This document shows, piece by piece, positions 1 to 8,600 of a DNA stretch of 51,983 nucleotides; position 1 is the first letter of the stretch; every line of letters begins with the position of its first letter. Location of the stretch: contig DDXM01000011.1 of the NCBI GenBank assembly GCA_002347485.1, positions 26,034-78,016 on the forward strand, given 5' to 3'. The translations under genes were made by a program, and so were the position numbers. Origin of the DNA: Anaerolineaceae bacterium UBA2260. GTDB taxonomy: Bacteria; Chloroflexota; Anaerolineae; Anaerolineales; Anaerolineaceae. The notes beneath the pieces were generated by a model. It did no database searches, was not told the DNA's origin, and saw only the letters and a list, made by a program, of their open reading frames with translations.

Positions 1-2
1 GC

Positions 3-330
3 AAAATCGGGGCACGGCAAATGAAACGGGCGATGATCTTGCTGAAGGCCGACGAAGGATTGTCTGAGCCACAAATCATGACGGCGCTGAACGTTAGCCG
101 TCCATGCGTGGAACGGATTCGTAAGCGGTTTGTGTGCCAGGCGGTATGGAGAAAGCCTTGAACGGAGATCCACTCCTTGGGCAAAGGCGCAAATTAGATG
201 GGCTGGCCGAAGCGACCTTAATTGCCACAGCCCGCAGCCAGGTTCCCGAAGGACACGAGCATTGGACTTAAGTTCCTGCTTGCGATTGATCGTTCTCTGT
301 CGCGCGTTAAAAACAAAACAAATCCATCAG
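3..330 (+). pseudogene. Decayed IS630-family transposase fragment
   Basis: The first bases encode, in frame 3, a helix-turn-helix stretch of the kind that opens IS630/Tc1-type transposases (ARQMKRAMILLKADEGL, then SEPQIMTALNVSRPCVERIR). After RKRFV near position 135 the frame shifts: the matching continuation (MEKALNGDP, LLGQRRKLDG, VPEGHEHWT) is read in another frame from about 146 to 278 and meets a stop. A weak further match (KFLLAIDRSLSR) lies in yet another frame. No DDE catalytic region follows. The element is therefore truncated and frameshifted, and it probably begins before the window. The family is recognised from motif style only. Confidence 0.72.
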
Positions 331-421
331 GGGACTAATTTTGTCTGGAACATTAAATAAATCGTTGAAACTACCCTAACCAGTCATTGAATCGTTGATT
401 GTTGAAATTGGTTCCTGATTG

Positions 422-483
422 TGTGATCACTGTTTTGTCAAGGCTAAATAGAAATGTGTGATCACTGTTTTGATCACTGTTTT
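422..483. repeat. Three copies of GATCACTGTTTT
   Basis: TGTGATCACTGTTTT occurs at 422-436 and 457-471, and a shortened copy GATCACTGTTTT follows directly at 472-483. The copies end next to the putative -35 region of the promoter of the RNA-binding protein gene. They could be operator sites, or terminal-repeat debris of the adjacent IS relic. The core TGATCA is palindromic. Confidence 0.75.
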
Positions 484-510
484 AAAAAGTGCAATTTAAA
501 ATGATATAAT
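484..510 (+). promoter_or_regulatory. Putative promoter of RRM protein gene
   Basis: A perfect TATAAT lies at 505-510 in a very AT-rich stretch. The -35 region (about 482-488, TTTAAA-like) is poor. A start near 517 would give a 5' leader of about 148 nt before the ATG at 665. The leader holds two near-identical copies of CCGGATTTCA(G/A)AT-CC at 520-535 and 617-632. Long leaders are common in cold-responsive RNA-binding protein genes, but no known RNA element is recognised here. Confidence 0.5.
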
Positions 511-664
511 AATAAGTAACCGGATTTCAGATTCCTACTTGCAATTAAAGTCGCTATTCTGTATCGAATGGTGGCTTTTTTCTTTATCTAATTCTGGAAG
601 ATCCGTACATCGCTGCCCGGATTTCAAATCCCAAAAATTGTCAAACCTAAAGAAAAGGAAAAAA

Positions 665-952
665 ATGATCGCAAAATTATATGTAGGAAATCTTTCCTTC
701 GGCACTACCGAGGAAAAACTGCGCGCGCTATTTGCTGAGGCTGGAACTGTAGATACCGTGGAAGTGATTATGGACCGTGAAACCAGGCTTCCGAAAGGAT
801 TTGCCTTTGTCTCAATGAGCAACCAGGCAGAGGCAGAAAACGCCATCCGGTTATTCAACGGAAAGATGGTGGATAACAGAGAGTTAAAAGTAAACATCGC
901 CCGACCGCGTGAAGATCGACCTCAAAGTTTTGATAATCGAAGGCGCAGGTAA
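665..952 (+). CDS. RRM-domain RNA-binding protein
   Basis: A 95-residue protein that is almost entirely one RNA recognition motif. RNP2 is LYVGNL (residues 5-10) and RNP1 is KGFAFVSM (44-51), followed by a short Arg-rich tail (RPREDRPQSFDNRRRR type). This is the small single-RRM family found in cyanobacteria, Chloroflexota and other bacteria, where members bind single-stranded RNA and are often cold-induced. The start at ATG 665 is preceded by AAGGAAAA and begins exactly at the RRM beta-1 strand; an upstream in-frame extension has no homology. It lies 62 bp upstream of the CarD gene and may be co-transcribed with it. Confidence 0.93.
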   Translation: MIAKLYVGNLSFGTTEEKLRALFAEAGTVDTVEVIMDRETRLPKGFAFVSMSNQAEAENAIRLFNGKMVDNRELKVNIARPREDRPQSFDNRRRR

Positions 953-1014
953 AGTTTTCCAAAGCCCCCCTGGTCAGGCCTGTGAAGTGCAGTCAAACCA
1001 GAAAGGTGTAAATA

Positions 1015-1491
1015 ATGGAATTTCGCATTGGGGACAACGTCATTCACCGTATCTTTGGATATGGCGAGATCACCGATGTTGAGGAAAGAGTCATCAATGG
1101 AACCCGGATGACCTGTTATGTGGTTAAAGTTAATCACGACACCATCTGGGTTCCTGCAGATATGCCAGGTCGTAATAGCTTAAGAAGCCCAACGCCTCCA
1201 AAGGAATTTATTAACACAATTAAAATCCTCACCATCTCACCTGACTCCTTGGATGAAGACCGTGTAATACGCAAGAAGTATCTGTTAGACCACCTCAGAG
1301 ATGGCCAATTAACCTCAATCTGCCAGGTTGTTAGAGACTTGACTCACTATAAAAAAATATTCAAGTTGAACGATCAGGAAAAATCGATACTGGAACAGGC
1401 GATTAAATCGCTTCTCGAAGAATGGTCCCTATCATTGGAGATCCCTCCTGAAAAGGCACAAAAATCCTTGGAAGAGATGTTGCAAACCTGA
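1015..1491 (+). CDS. CarD/CdnL-family transcription regulator
   Basis: A 158-residue protein. The N-terminal 60 residues match the RNA polymerase-interacting domain of CarD/CdnL and of TRCF (FRIGDNVIHRIFGYGEI, then YVVKVNHDTIWVPA). The remainder is a mostly helical domain with basic residues, as in CarD C-terminal domains that contact promoter DNA near the -10. CarD-type proteins bind the RNA polymerase beta subunit and stabilise open complexes, mainly at rRNA and housekeeping promoters. A strong RBS (GAAAGGT) precedes the ATG. The protein has the usual length. No clear terminator follows; the next 240 bp hold no supported gene. Confidence 0.88.
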   Translation: MEFRIGDNVIHRIFGYGEITDVEERVINGTRMTCYVVKVNHDTIWVPADMPGRNSLRSPTPPKEFINTIKILTISPDSLDEDRVIRKKYLLDHLRDGQLTSICQVVRDLTHYKKIFKLNDQEKSILEQAIKSLLEEWSLSLEIPPEKAQKSLEEMLQT

Positions 1492-1734
1492 TCCAACTAT
1501 AATTGTATGGAATCGAATAGGTTCGTAATGGACATTGTCACGAGGCAAAAAACTCCAGAAAAGCCCAATTAACACGAATAATTAATCGAAAAATGAATTT
1601 GATGAGCGGTCAATCGGATGAGAACTCAAGCATCCTTTTGACTGTTTGTGTCATTTTATTGGATACGAAAGTAAGTCTAATATCACCGCGCAAGCGCAAG
1701 CGAATCATTAAGCACGGCGCTCTTCCTAATAGAT

Positions 1735-1763
1735 TTGTAATAAAAAATGAGTGGTTATATAAT
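1735..1763 (+). promoter_or_regulatory. Sigma-70-type promoter of serC
   Basis: TTGTAA (1735-1740), a 17-bp spacer and TATAAT (1758-1763) form a near-consensus promoter. A start near 1770 gives a 110-nt leader before serC at 1880. This is the main recognisable signal in the 388-bp gap between the CarD gene and serC. An open frame through this gap (1593-1826) runs across the promoter and is judged non-coding. Confidence 0.72.
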
Positions 1764-1879
1764 CACATTGAATCTCGATTAAATCATCTGTCAACAAGGA
1801 TGGGTTATGCGAAAGTATTGACGTGATGTCGCACGCCTTTGTTCGATTGGATAAAATTAAAAACGAAAAGGAAAAGGAC

Positions 1880-2968
1880 ATGAAATACGACCGAGTATAT
1901 AACTTCTCAGCTGGACCCAGTATGCTGCCTGAGCCCGTTCTCGAGGAAATCAGGGATGAGCTTCTGAACTACCGCGGATCCGGGATGTGCGTGATGGAAA
2001 TGAGCCACCGCAGCAAGGTTTTCGAGGGTATCCTCCTTGAAGCCGAAGCGGATTTGCGCGCCCTCATGGGAATCCCGGAGAATTACAAAGTTCTTTTCAT
2101 CCAGGGTGGCGCCACCCTGCAGTTTTCGATGATCCCGATGAACCTGATGAAAAACGGTGAAGCGGATTACATCGTCACCGGCGGCTGGTCTGAAAAAGCT
2201 TACAAAGAAGCGCTGCGCTTCGGGAAGATCAACCTGGCGGCGACGAGCAAAGACCGCAATTACAGCTACATTCCCGATGTATCCGACCTTCCCGTCGCGG
2301 AAAAATCGGATTACGTTTACATCTGCGAGAACGAGACCATTCACGGCACCACCTACCGCGACCTGCCCAATACCAAGGGCAAAACCCTCGTTTCTGACCA
2401 GTCTTCGATGTTCCTCTCGAAACCTTGCGATGTGACCGATTACGGCTTGATCTACGGCGGTGTGCAGAAGAATGTCGGCCCGGCTGGCATGGTCATCGCG
2501 ATCATCCGCGAAGACCTGATCCGTAAGGACCTCGATGAGAAAACCCCCATCTACATGCGCTATGACACGCACGCCGAGAACGAATCCATGTACAACACCC
2601 CCAACTGCTGGGCGATTTACGTGTGCGGAAAGGTGTTCAAGTACCTGCTCAACATGGGCGGTCTGGCAGAAATGCAGAAGCGCAATGAGGAAAAAGCCGC
2701 GGTGCTGTATGACTACCTTGATAATAGTAAGATGTTCCACGGCACAGTTGAGAAGCAGTTCCGCTCGGTGATGAATGTTCCCTTCGTCACCGACAGTAAA
2801 GAGCTGGACGCGGAAGTTGTGGCTGCCTCGGTCGCCGCAGGCTTCGACAACCTCAAGGGTCACAAGAGCGTGGGTGGCTTGCGCGCGTCGATCTATAACG
2901 CCATGCCCAAAGACGGTGTGGAAGCCCTCGTCGCCTTCCTTAAAGATTTTGAGCAGAAACACGCCTAA
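1880..2968 (+). CDS. serC: Phosphoserine aminotransferase
   Basis: A 362-residue protein matching the length of E. coli SerC. It converts 3-phosphohydroxypyruvate and glutamate to phosphoserine and 2-oxoglutarate in cytosolic serine synthesis, and also serves pyridoxine synthesis in some bacteria. The N-terminus YNFSAGPSMLP is the family hallmark. The PLP-binding lysine is K197 in GGVQKNVGPAG; the phosphate-binding GGATLQF lies near residue 76 and HKSVGGLRASIYNA near the end. The ATG at 1880 is chosen because AAAAGGA precedes it and the family N-terminus begins there; a longer frame from 1823 adds 19 unrelated residues. serA is not adjacent. A strong terminator follows. Confidence 0.96.
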   Translation: MKYDRVYNFSAGPSMLPEPVLEEIRDELLNYRGSGMCVMEMSHRSKVFEGILLEAEADLRALMGIPENYKVLFIQGGATLQFSMIPMNLMKNGEADYIVTGGWSEKAYKEALRFGKINLAATSKDRNYSYIPDVSDLPVAEKSDYVYICENETIHGTTYRDLPNTKGKTLVSDQSSMFLSKPCDVTDYGLIYGGVQKNVGPAGMVIAIIREDLIRKDLDEKTPIYMRYDTHAENESMYNTPNCWAIYVCGKVFKYLLNMGGLAEMQKRNEEKAAVLYDYLDNSKMFHGTVEKQFRSVMNVPFVTDSKELDAEVVAASVAAGFDNLKGHKSVGGLRASIYNAMPKDGVEALVAFLKDFEQKHA

Positions 2969-2994
2969 TCTGTTGTTTTTGAATGTGTGAACTG

Positions 2995-3036
2995 AAGAAG
3001 GGTTGAACGCTGAATCGATCAACCCTTCTTTTTTTA
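2995..3036 (+). terminator. Rho-independent terminator of serC
   Basis: A perfect 12-bp stem (2995-3006 with 3019-3030), a 12-nt loop and a run of T from 3029 to about 3036. It closes the serC transcript 26 bp after the stop. Confidence 0.92.
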
Positions 3037-3096
3037 TTTTTTGGAACGTGAATCAGATAATTACAAAAACTCTTGATCGTATCGGAATTTGAAATC

Positions 3097-3375
3097 ATGA
3101 CCTCTGTCAGCGTTTACCTGATACTCCTGCTGCTTGTGTCCGCTGTTACATTTTTCATCTGGGGGTGGGATAAATCCGCAGCGATCAATGGAAAATGGAG
3201 AATACCTGAACGCACGCTGCTGATCCTGGTCATGTTCGGCGGCGCGGTGGGCGGAGCCCTGGGCATGGTCTTTTTTCGTCATAAGACGCGCAAGCCCCTC
3301 TTCCGCGTGGGGCTGTGGGTGGCGGGGATTCTACAGCTGGCAATTTTCTATCTTTTACTCACCCGCCCTGCCTAA
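3097..3375 (+). CDS. DUF1294 small membrane protein
   Basis: A 92-residue integral membrane protein with about three hydrophobic segments. It carries the DUF1294 signature: WDKSAA, then WRIPERTLL, GGAVGGALGM and a FFRHKT-KPLF block. The function of the family is unknown; members are often short or fused to cold-shock domains. The ATG at 3097 is preferred over TTG at 3073, since the family starts directly at the first membrane segment and GGAA lies upstream. It stands alone between the serC terminator and an unknown gene. Confidence 0.85.
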   Translation: MTSVSVYLILLLLVSAVTFFIWGWDKSAAINGKWRIPERTLLILVMFGGAVGGALGMVFFRHKTRKPLFRVGLWVAGILQLAIFYLLLTRPA

Positions 3376-3437
3376 TGTCTTAGTGGACAAAAAACCGGGA
3401 TGCCTTGCAACCCACCATTGGGATTAGAGAAATCCAT

Positions 3438-3480
3438 ACGCGTGACGCGTGTTACGGGTAAAATTAACCCGCGATATGAT
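3438..3480 (+). promoter_or_regulatory. Promoter with ACGCGTG tandem repeat
   Basis: TTACGG (3452-3457), 17 bp and TATGAT (3475-3480) form a plausible promoter 25 bp before the next gene. Just upstream lies ACGCGTGACGCGTG (3438-3451), two 7-bp direct repeats that each contain the palindrome ACGCGT. The repeat abuts the -35 box, a typical activator or repressor position. Confidence 0.5.
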
Positions 3481-3505
3481 TCTCATCTTCCACTCAGGAT
3501 AAACT

Positions 3506-3874
3506 ATGTCAGAGACTGTCAACAAGAGCAACGAACTGAAAGGTAAAGTGGAAACATACATTGACAAGGACGGGAACCTTGTCGTGTGGCGTCCGCTGCC
3601 CAGCCTGGACTGGGAGCGCCTGATGGAACTGCCGGAAGAAAAAGCCCTGGCAGAGTTGTTCGTCTATCAAACCTCTCATGGTTATGAGTGGCTGCTGCCG
3701 GCGGATTTCGGCGGTTTCCTCTTCACACCCATCTTGGGTTGGAAGGTCCAGCGGGATGAAAAAGGCAAATACCTTTCAGCTGAACACATTTACCGCTTTT
3801 GCGGCTTTCATTTGATCGACGGTCTGCGCAAGTTGCCCACCGGTCGCGGGATCATCTTTTACAAGGTAAAGTAA
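3506..3874 (+). CDS. Hypothetical protein, 122 aa
   Basis: I do not recognise this protein. It is soluble, has no signal peptide or membrane segment, and is rich in aromatic residues (VWRPLPSLDWERL, YEWLLPADFGGFLFTP, YRFCGFHLIDGL). The ATG has AGGA upstream and a plausible promoter at 3452-3480, and codon use resembles its neighbours, so I take it as a real gene. The gene downstream is a nucleotidyltransferase 55 bp away on the same strand, so the two may share a transcript. Confidence 0.72.
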   Translation: MSETVNKSNELKGKVETYIDKDGNLVVWRPLPSLDWERLMELPEEKALAELFVYQTSHGYEWLLPADFGGFLFTPILGWKVQRDEKGKYLSAEHIYRFCGFHLIDGLRKLPTGRGIIFYKVK

Positions 3875-3929
3875 CCCTCCTGGATTTTATATACGCCCGG
3901 GGTTTCCCATCAAGACTGGTGTCGACACC

Positions 3930-4763
3930 ATGTTATCAGACGATATTACCCTTCTCATTCACCAGCTCGCGGAGTGTTTCAGCGTCCTCCCGCAGGTGCA
4001 GGCGGTAGGGATGGCTGGTTCGCGGGTCAATCACACTGCGCAGCTCGACCCCGCTTCGGATATCGATCTATACGTTTTCACCAGCGCGGATATTCCGCTC
4101 GAAACCAGGCAGGAGATCGTGGAAAAAACTGGCGGCGCATCACGCGCTGAATTGGAACTGAACTACTGGGGACCGAACGATACTTGGTATCACTTGCCAA
4201 GCGGGGTAGAGATCGATAACAACTTCTTTTCCGCCTCGTGGATGGAGGAGCAGATCGATCGCGTGCTCATCCGCCATGAACCCAGCCTGGGCTACAGCAC
4301 CTGTTTCTGGCACACAATGAAAAACATGAGCCTCCTCGCAGACCCGCGCGGCTGGCTGAAGCAGCTGCAAGAGCGCTGCGCGGTCGAATATCCGGAGCCT
4401 CTGCGCCGGAATATCATCCGCTACAATCACAGCGTCCTGCGCGCCATCATTCCCGCGTACGCCCACCAGGTGGAGAAAGCCGTCCGGCGCGGCGATATCG
4501 TCAGTGTCAATCACCGCCTGGCAGGATTGTTCGCCAGCTACTTCGACATCCTCTTTGCGCTCAACCGTCAGACCCACCCGGGTGAAAAACGCCTGCTGGA
4601 ACTGGCAGCCACGACCTGCCCGCTGCTGCCGGTAGACATGGAAGCGGATGTACGGGATGTATTGAGCGCCTCGGTGGATAGGCTTGATAATCTAGGGAAT
4701 CTGGTTAACCGCCTATTGGATCACCTGGATGAACTGCTGGTGCGCGAGGGATTGCTGAAATAA
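3930..4763 (+). CDS. Pol-beta-type nucleotidyltransferase-domain protein
   Basis: A 277-residue protein. The first 110 residues carry the minimal nucleotidyltransferase motif: G30-S31 (GMAGSRVN) followed by D44-x-D46 (SDIDLYV) as metal ligands, and a possible third acidic residue in GVEIDNNF. The rest is helical and resembles the C-terminal part of DUF4037-like or kanamycin-nucleotidyltransferase-like proteins (NHRLAGLFASYFDILFALNR). The substrate cannot be read from the sequence; an antibiotic-modifying or tRNA/protein-modifying role is possible but unsupported. The RBS before ATG 3930 is weak (GGTG). It converges with yggS with 32 bp between them. Confidence 0.8.
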   Translation: MLSDDITLLIHQLAECFSVLPQVQAVGMAGSRVNHTAQLDPASDIDLYVFTSADIPLETRQEIVEKTGGASRAELELNYWGPNDTWYHLPSGVEIDNNFFSASWMEEQIDRVLIRHEPSLGYSTCFWHTMKNMSLLADPRGWLKQLQERCAVEYPEPLRRNIIRYNHSVLRAIIPAYAHQVEKAVRRGDIVSVNHRLAGLFASYFDILFALNRQTHPGEKRLLELAATTCPLLPVDMEADVRDVLSASVDRLDNLGNLVNRLLDHLDELLVREGLLK

Positions 4764-4795
4764 ATACTCTCAAACTGTTGTAAATAACCGATCGC

Positions 4796-5473
4796 TCAAA
4801 TAACAGCACGCGCGCCGAAGATCGCCGTGCCCAGGCGCACCTGATTTGCTCCCTCTTCGATGGCAACCCGGTAGCTGTTGCTCATCCCCATCGAGAGCGT
4901 GCGCATTTCAATGTTCGGCAGAGATTTTTTGGATAGCCGTTCGTAGATCTCTCGCGTTGTCTTAAAATAAGGCCGGCTCAATTCTGGGTCTCCAAACAGT
5001 GGACCCATGGTCATCAACCCCTGCACACGAACATACTTCAAAACATTGAGTTTTTCCACCAGCTCGTCCACATCTTCCGGAAGCAAGCCGGTCTTGTTGG
5101 GTTCCCGCCCGCTGTTGATTTCCAATAGCACGGGCATGATCTTCTGCCGCTCTTCGCAGAAGTGTTCCAGGGCCTGCGCGAGTCTAAGGGAATCGAGGGT
5201 TTCGACCAGGTCGAAGTTTTCCGCGACCACTTTCGCCTTGTTGCGCTGTAGGTGGCCGATCATGTGCCAGCTCGCCCGGCTGCCAATCTCATCGATGATC
5301 GGCAGCGCTTCCTGCACATAGTTGTAACCGATATGCGTCACCCCCGCAGCGATGACAGCTTCCACTTCCGCCAGCGACCTTGTTTTGGCGGCTGCCAACA
5401 GGGTCACGCCAGGTGGAATGGTTGCGAGGATGGAATTCACCGCGGCGTGGATTTTGTCCGATTCAATAGCCAT
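4796..5473 (-). CDS. yggS: YggS/PLPBP pyridoxal phosphate homeostasis protein
   Basis: A 225-residue protein of the COG0325 family: an alanine-racemase-like TIM barrel that binds PLP without enzymatic activity and balances free vitamin B6. The PLP lysine is K30 in LLAAAKTRS. Other family blocks are HMIGHLQRNKAK, VLLEINSGREPNKTG, QGLMTMGPL and LSMGMSNSY, with RLGTAIFGAR at the end. The usual GENYVQE motif reads GYNYVQEA, a single change (E to Y). The start is ATG 5473 because GGAAGG sits 6 nt upstream; a TTG two codons earlier is too close to that site. It is divergent from the MalT-SARP gene. Confidence 0.94.
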   Translation of the reverse strand: MAIESDKIHAAVNSILATIPPGVTLLAAAKTRSLAEVEAVIAAGVTHIGYNYVQEALPIIDEIGSRASWHMIGHLQRNKAKVVAENFDLVETLDSLRLAQALEHFCEERQKIMPVLLEINSGREPNKTGLLPEDVDELVEKLNVLKYVRVQGLMTMGPLFGDPELSRPYFKTTREIYERLSKKSLPNIEMRTLSMGMSNSYRVAIEEGANQVRLGTAIFGARAVI

Positions 5474-5593
5474 GTTCAACCTTCCGACCTCCAGACGGTT
5501 GCGGTTAGAGCAAATCCGACCGCCTGAGCTGCTTTAAGCGTAAACTCATTCCGTCACCACATTAATTTTACAACCTACCCGAACGAAAGGGTT

Positions 5594-5615
5594 ATTAATT
5601 GTGCATTAATTGTGC
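5594..5615 (+). repeat. Tandem 11-bp repeat ATTAATTGTGC x2
   Basis: ATTAATTGTGC occurs at 5594-5604 and again directly at 5605-5615. The 11-bp period places both copies on the same DNA face. It lies in the 220-bp divergent region between yggS and the SARP-type regulator. SARP activators are known to bind direct repeats with this period, so autoregulation is possible. Otherwise this intergenic region shows only the promoter listed next. Confidence 0.7.
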
Positions 5616-5658
5616 ATCGAAATTCTATCAATCCTCTGAACAGAAATTATCCACTACC

Positions 5659-5687
5659 TTATGCAACCACCCGACATTTGCTAAAAT
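5659..5687 (+). promoter_or_regulatory. Putative promoter of MalT-SARP regulator
   Basis: TTATGC (5659-5664), a 17-bp spacer and TAAAAT (5682-5687). Transcription would begin close to position 5694, which is the A of the proposed ATG, so the message could be leaderless. No good RBS is visible before either candidate ATG (5694 or 5709). Confidence 0.5.
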
Positions 5688-5693
5688 AAGAGC

Positions 5694-8600
5694 ATGTCTC
5701 TTTCCGAGATGGTCATAAAAAGCAAATTGATTCCACCACAGCCACAGAGAGATGTCTTTCACCGCGCCAGGCTGCAGGAAAAGTACAAGGCATCCCTCAG
5801 CCACCCTCTCACCTTTATCCACGCCGGAACCGGATTCGGGAAAACGACCGCCCTGTTGGAGTTGTGCAGTTTTTATCCACGTGTATTCTGGTATGACATC
5901 ACGGAACCAGACCGCGACCCTGCGCTTTTCCTGGCGCACCTGCTTTCCGCGTTTTTGCCTTCCTCCGCTCCGCTCCTCGAGCGCTTGCAAAACGGCGGAA
6001 TGGCAGCCACACCTGCCATTCTCACCGCACTCATCAACCAGCTTACCCTCGATCTTGAAGATGACGTTGTCCTCGTCCTGGATGATTATCACCTGGTCAG
6101 TGATGTGCCCGATATCACCCGCTGGGTCGAGCAACTCATCGAAAATCACCCCCCGCGCTTGCATGTGGCGATCGCCAGCCGTACCATCCCCGAATCCGCG
6201 GCTTTCGTGCGTTGGCGCGTTAAGGGAACCATGCTGCTCATTGAACAGGCAGACCTCGCCTTCACTGAGGAGGAGATCCACAGCTTGTTCACGGACCATT
6301 TCGGTTTTGCTATCAACGCGGAGCAATCCCAATCCATATTCGCGTACACAGATGGTTGGATCATCGCGCTGCAATTGATCTGGCAGCGACTGCAGACCAG
6401 TCCCACGCGCCAACTTGAACGGATACTCTCCGACCTTCCCACCTCATTCACAGAAGTCTTCTACTTTCTTGCGCAGGAAGTGCTGTTGCGCCAGCCGAAG
6501 GGAATGCAAAAGTTCCTTGTTTCCAGCGCAGTGCTGCGGCAATTGGATGTGAATGCGTGCAACGAATTGATGGGGATTACCAACAGCGGCGAAATCCTGC
6601 GACAACTAGTCGAGCGGGGGTTGTTCACCTTTTTAGTGGACGAAAACACCTACCGTTTTCAACGCCTGTTCCAGGATTTTCTACTCGACCAGGCGCGAAA
6701 GGATGCGGGAAGTGCGCTTGCGCTGCATAAAAAAGCAGCCGCGTTCTTTGAGCGCAACAATAATGCAGAAGAGGCCATTTTTCACCTGCTGGCGGCTGGT
6801 GAAAATGAAAGCGCAGCCCGTCTGATCGAAATCACCGCCCCCCAGCTGCTGGAGCTAGGCCGCTTGCGCACGATCGCCAAATGGCTCGAAAAGCTGACCG
6901 AAAGCCAGATGGACAAGCATCCGCGATTGTGGCTGGTATCCGGCGAGGTGTACCGCCTGCGCGCCAACTTCGATCCCGCTCTCGAAGCTTATCACCGCGC
7001 CGAAAAAGTTTTCCGCCAGCGCAAGGATTTATTGGGTCGCAGCCTGGCGCTGCGCAGCCAGGCTCAGGTGTACCTGGATACCATTCGACCTTTAAAAGCC
7101 ACCAGCCTGCTGGAGGAAGCTATCTCTCTGCTCGAACCTCAGGAACACCCGGCAGAGGTCGCTGCCCTGCTGGATCAGCTGGCGGAGAACAAACTCAACC
7201 TCGGCAAGCCTGACGAAGCCCGCGCCCTGCACAATGAAGCAGGCATGCTGCGCTCAGAAGCTGACCCTGACGCGATCTATCTCGAAGCGCGATCGCTGCT
7301 GCGCACCGGACGCTTGCAGGAAGCGATCGATCTTTTTGAACCCTACCAGGAAAAGATCAAACCGTCACAATCCGAACAACGCCCGCAGAAATTCCACCGT
7401 GAAATGCCCCTCCTGCTCTCGTTGATCCACCTGATGTTGGGCAATATCGAAAAAGGCGAGCTTTACGCCCGCCAGGGGATTGAGATCGGCCGCCAGATTG
7501 ACTCCCCCTTCGTGGAGGCGGTGGGGTGGATGCGCCTTGGGCACGCCTGCCAGTTGCACCCGCACCTGCCCTGGCGTGAAACCCGCCTGGAGCAGGCAAA
7601 AACCTGTTACGAGCGCTCGATTGAACTCGTGCGACCCTTCAATGTGGTCAGAGTGCAGGTGGAACCGCTGTGGGGTCTCTGCCGCTACCACGGTTACCAG
7701 GGACGCCTCGCGGACGCGCGACGCTTCGCCGACCAGGCGATCGAGATTGCCGACAACGCCGGGGATCAGTGGTTCGTCGGGTTGATCCTTTGCACCATGG
7801 GTACAGCCTACGCGCTGGCTGGGGATGACAAAGCGCAGGAATGGTTACGCCGCAGCGCGGAAAAACTGCAGGGGGTGGGGGACAACTTCAGCCGCTCAGC
7901 CGCGCTCGCCGCTCTCCTGTATTACGAATGGGTCCACGTTTCCACGCAGCAGGCGATCAGCTCATTTTCATCTTTCGTGACTGAATTCATAACCCACGAC
8001 ACTGGCAGCGTGCTGACCCGTCCCACCCACATCGGCATGCAAGAAACGCAGATATTTATTCCGCTATTGCTAAAAGCCCACCACGAGGGCATTGAGCCGG
8101 AGTGGGTCCGCAGCCTCCTGCCCAACATCGACCTGGCGAACATCGACAACCATCCGGGGTACAGCCTGGCAGTACGCACGCTGGGGCAATTCGAGGTTTG
8201 GCGCGGTGGTGAACAGGTAAACCCGCGCGAATGGCAACGGGAGAAAGCCCGCCAGTTATTCCAGTTTTTTATCAGCAATAAGGAGAAATGGTTCACCCGT
8301 GAGCAGTTGAGCGACCAGCTCTGGCCTGACCTGGACCTCGATTCCTCCAACCAAAACCTTAAAGTGGCCTTGAACGCCCTCAACCGGACGATTGAACCCG
8401 CGCGGGAACCCGGGCAGAACCCGTTTTTCATCACGCGTCAGGAAACCCTCTACGGGCTCAATCCAGCCGCGGATATCTATGTCGACGCGGAAGATTTCCT
8501 TGCCCTGGCTTCCTCTAACCAGGATGAAGACCTTGAAACAGCCATGCAGATCTACCGCGGGGATTACCTGCCCGAAGCCACCGCGGAAGATTGGGCAAAC

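Noticed and set aside
1593..1826. Open frame of 77 codons between the CarD gene and serC
   Set aside because: It runs across a near-consensus serC promoter, has no RBS and no recognisable similarity.
1907..3022. Long antisense frame over serC (371 codons)
   Set aside because: It is the shadow of serC codon bias on the opposite strand; the His/Arg/Val-rich product has no family features.
5628..6413. Antisense frame of 261 codons over the MalT-SARP gene
   Set aside because: Mirror of the ATPase domain coding region, without RBS or motif.
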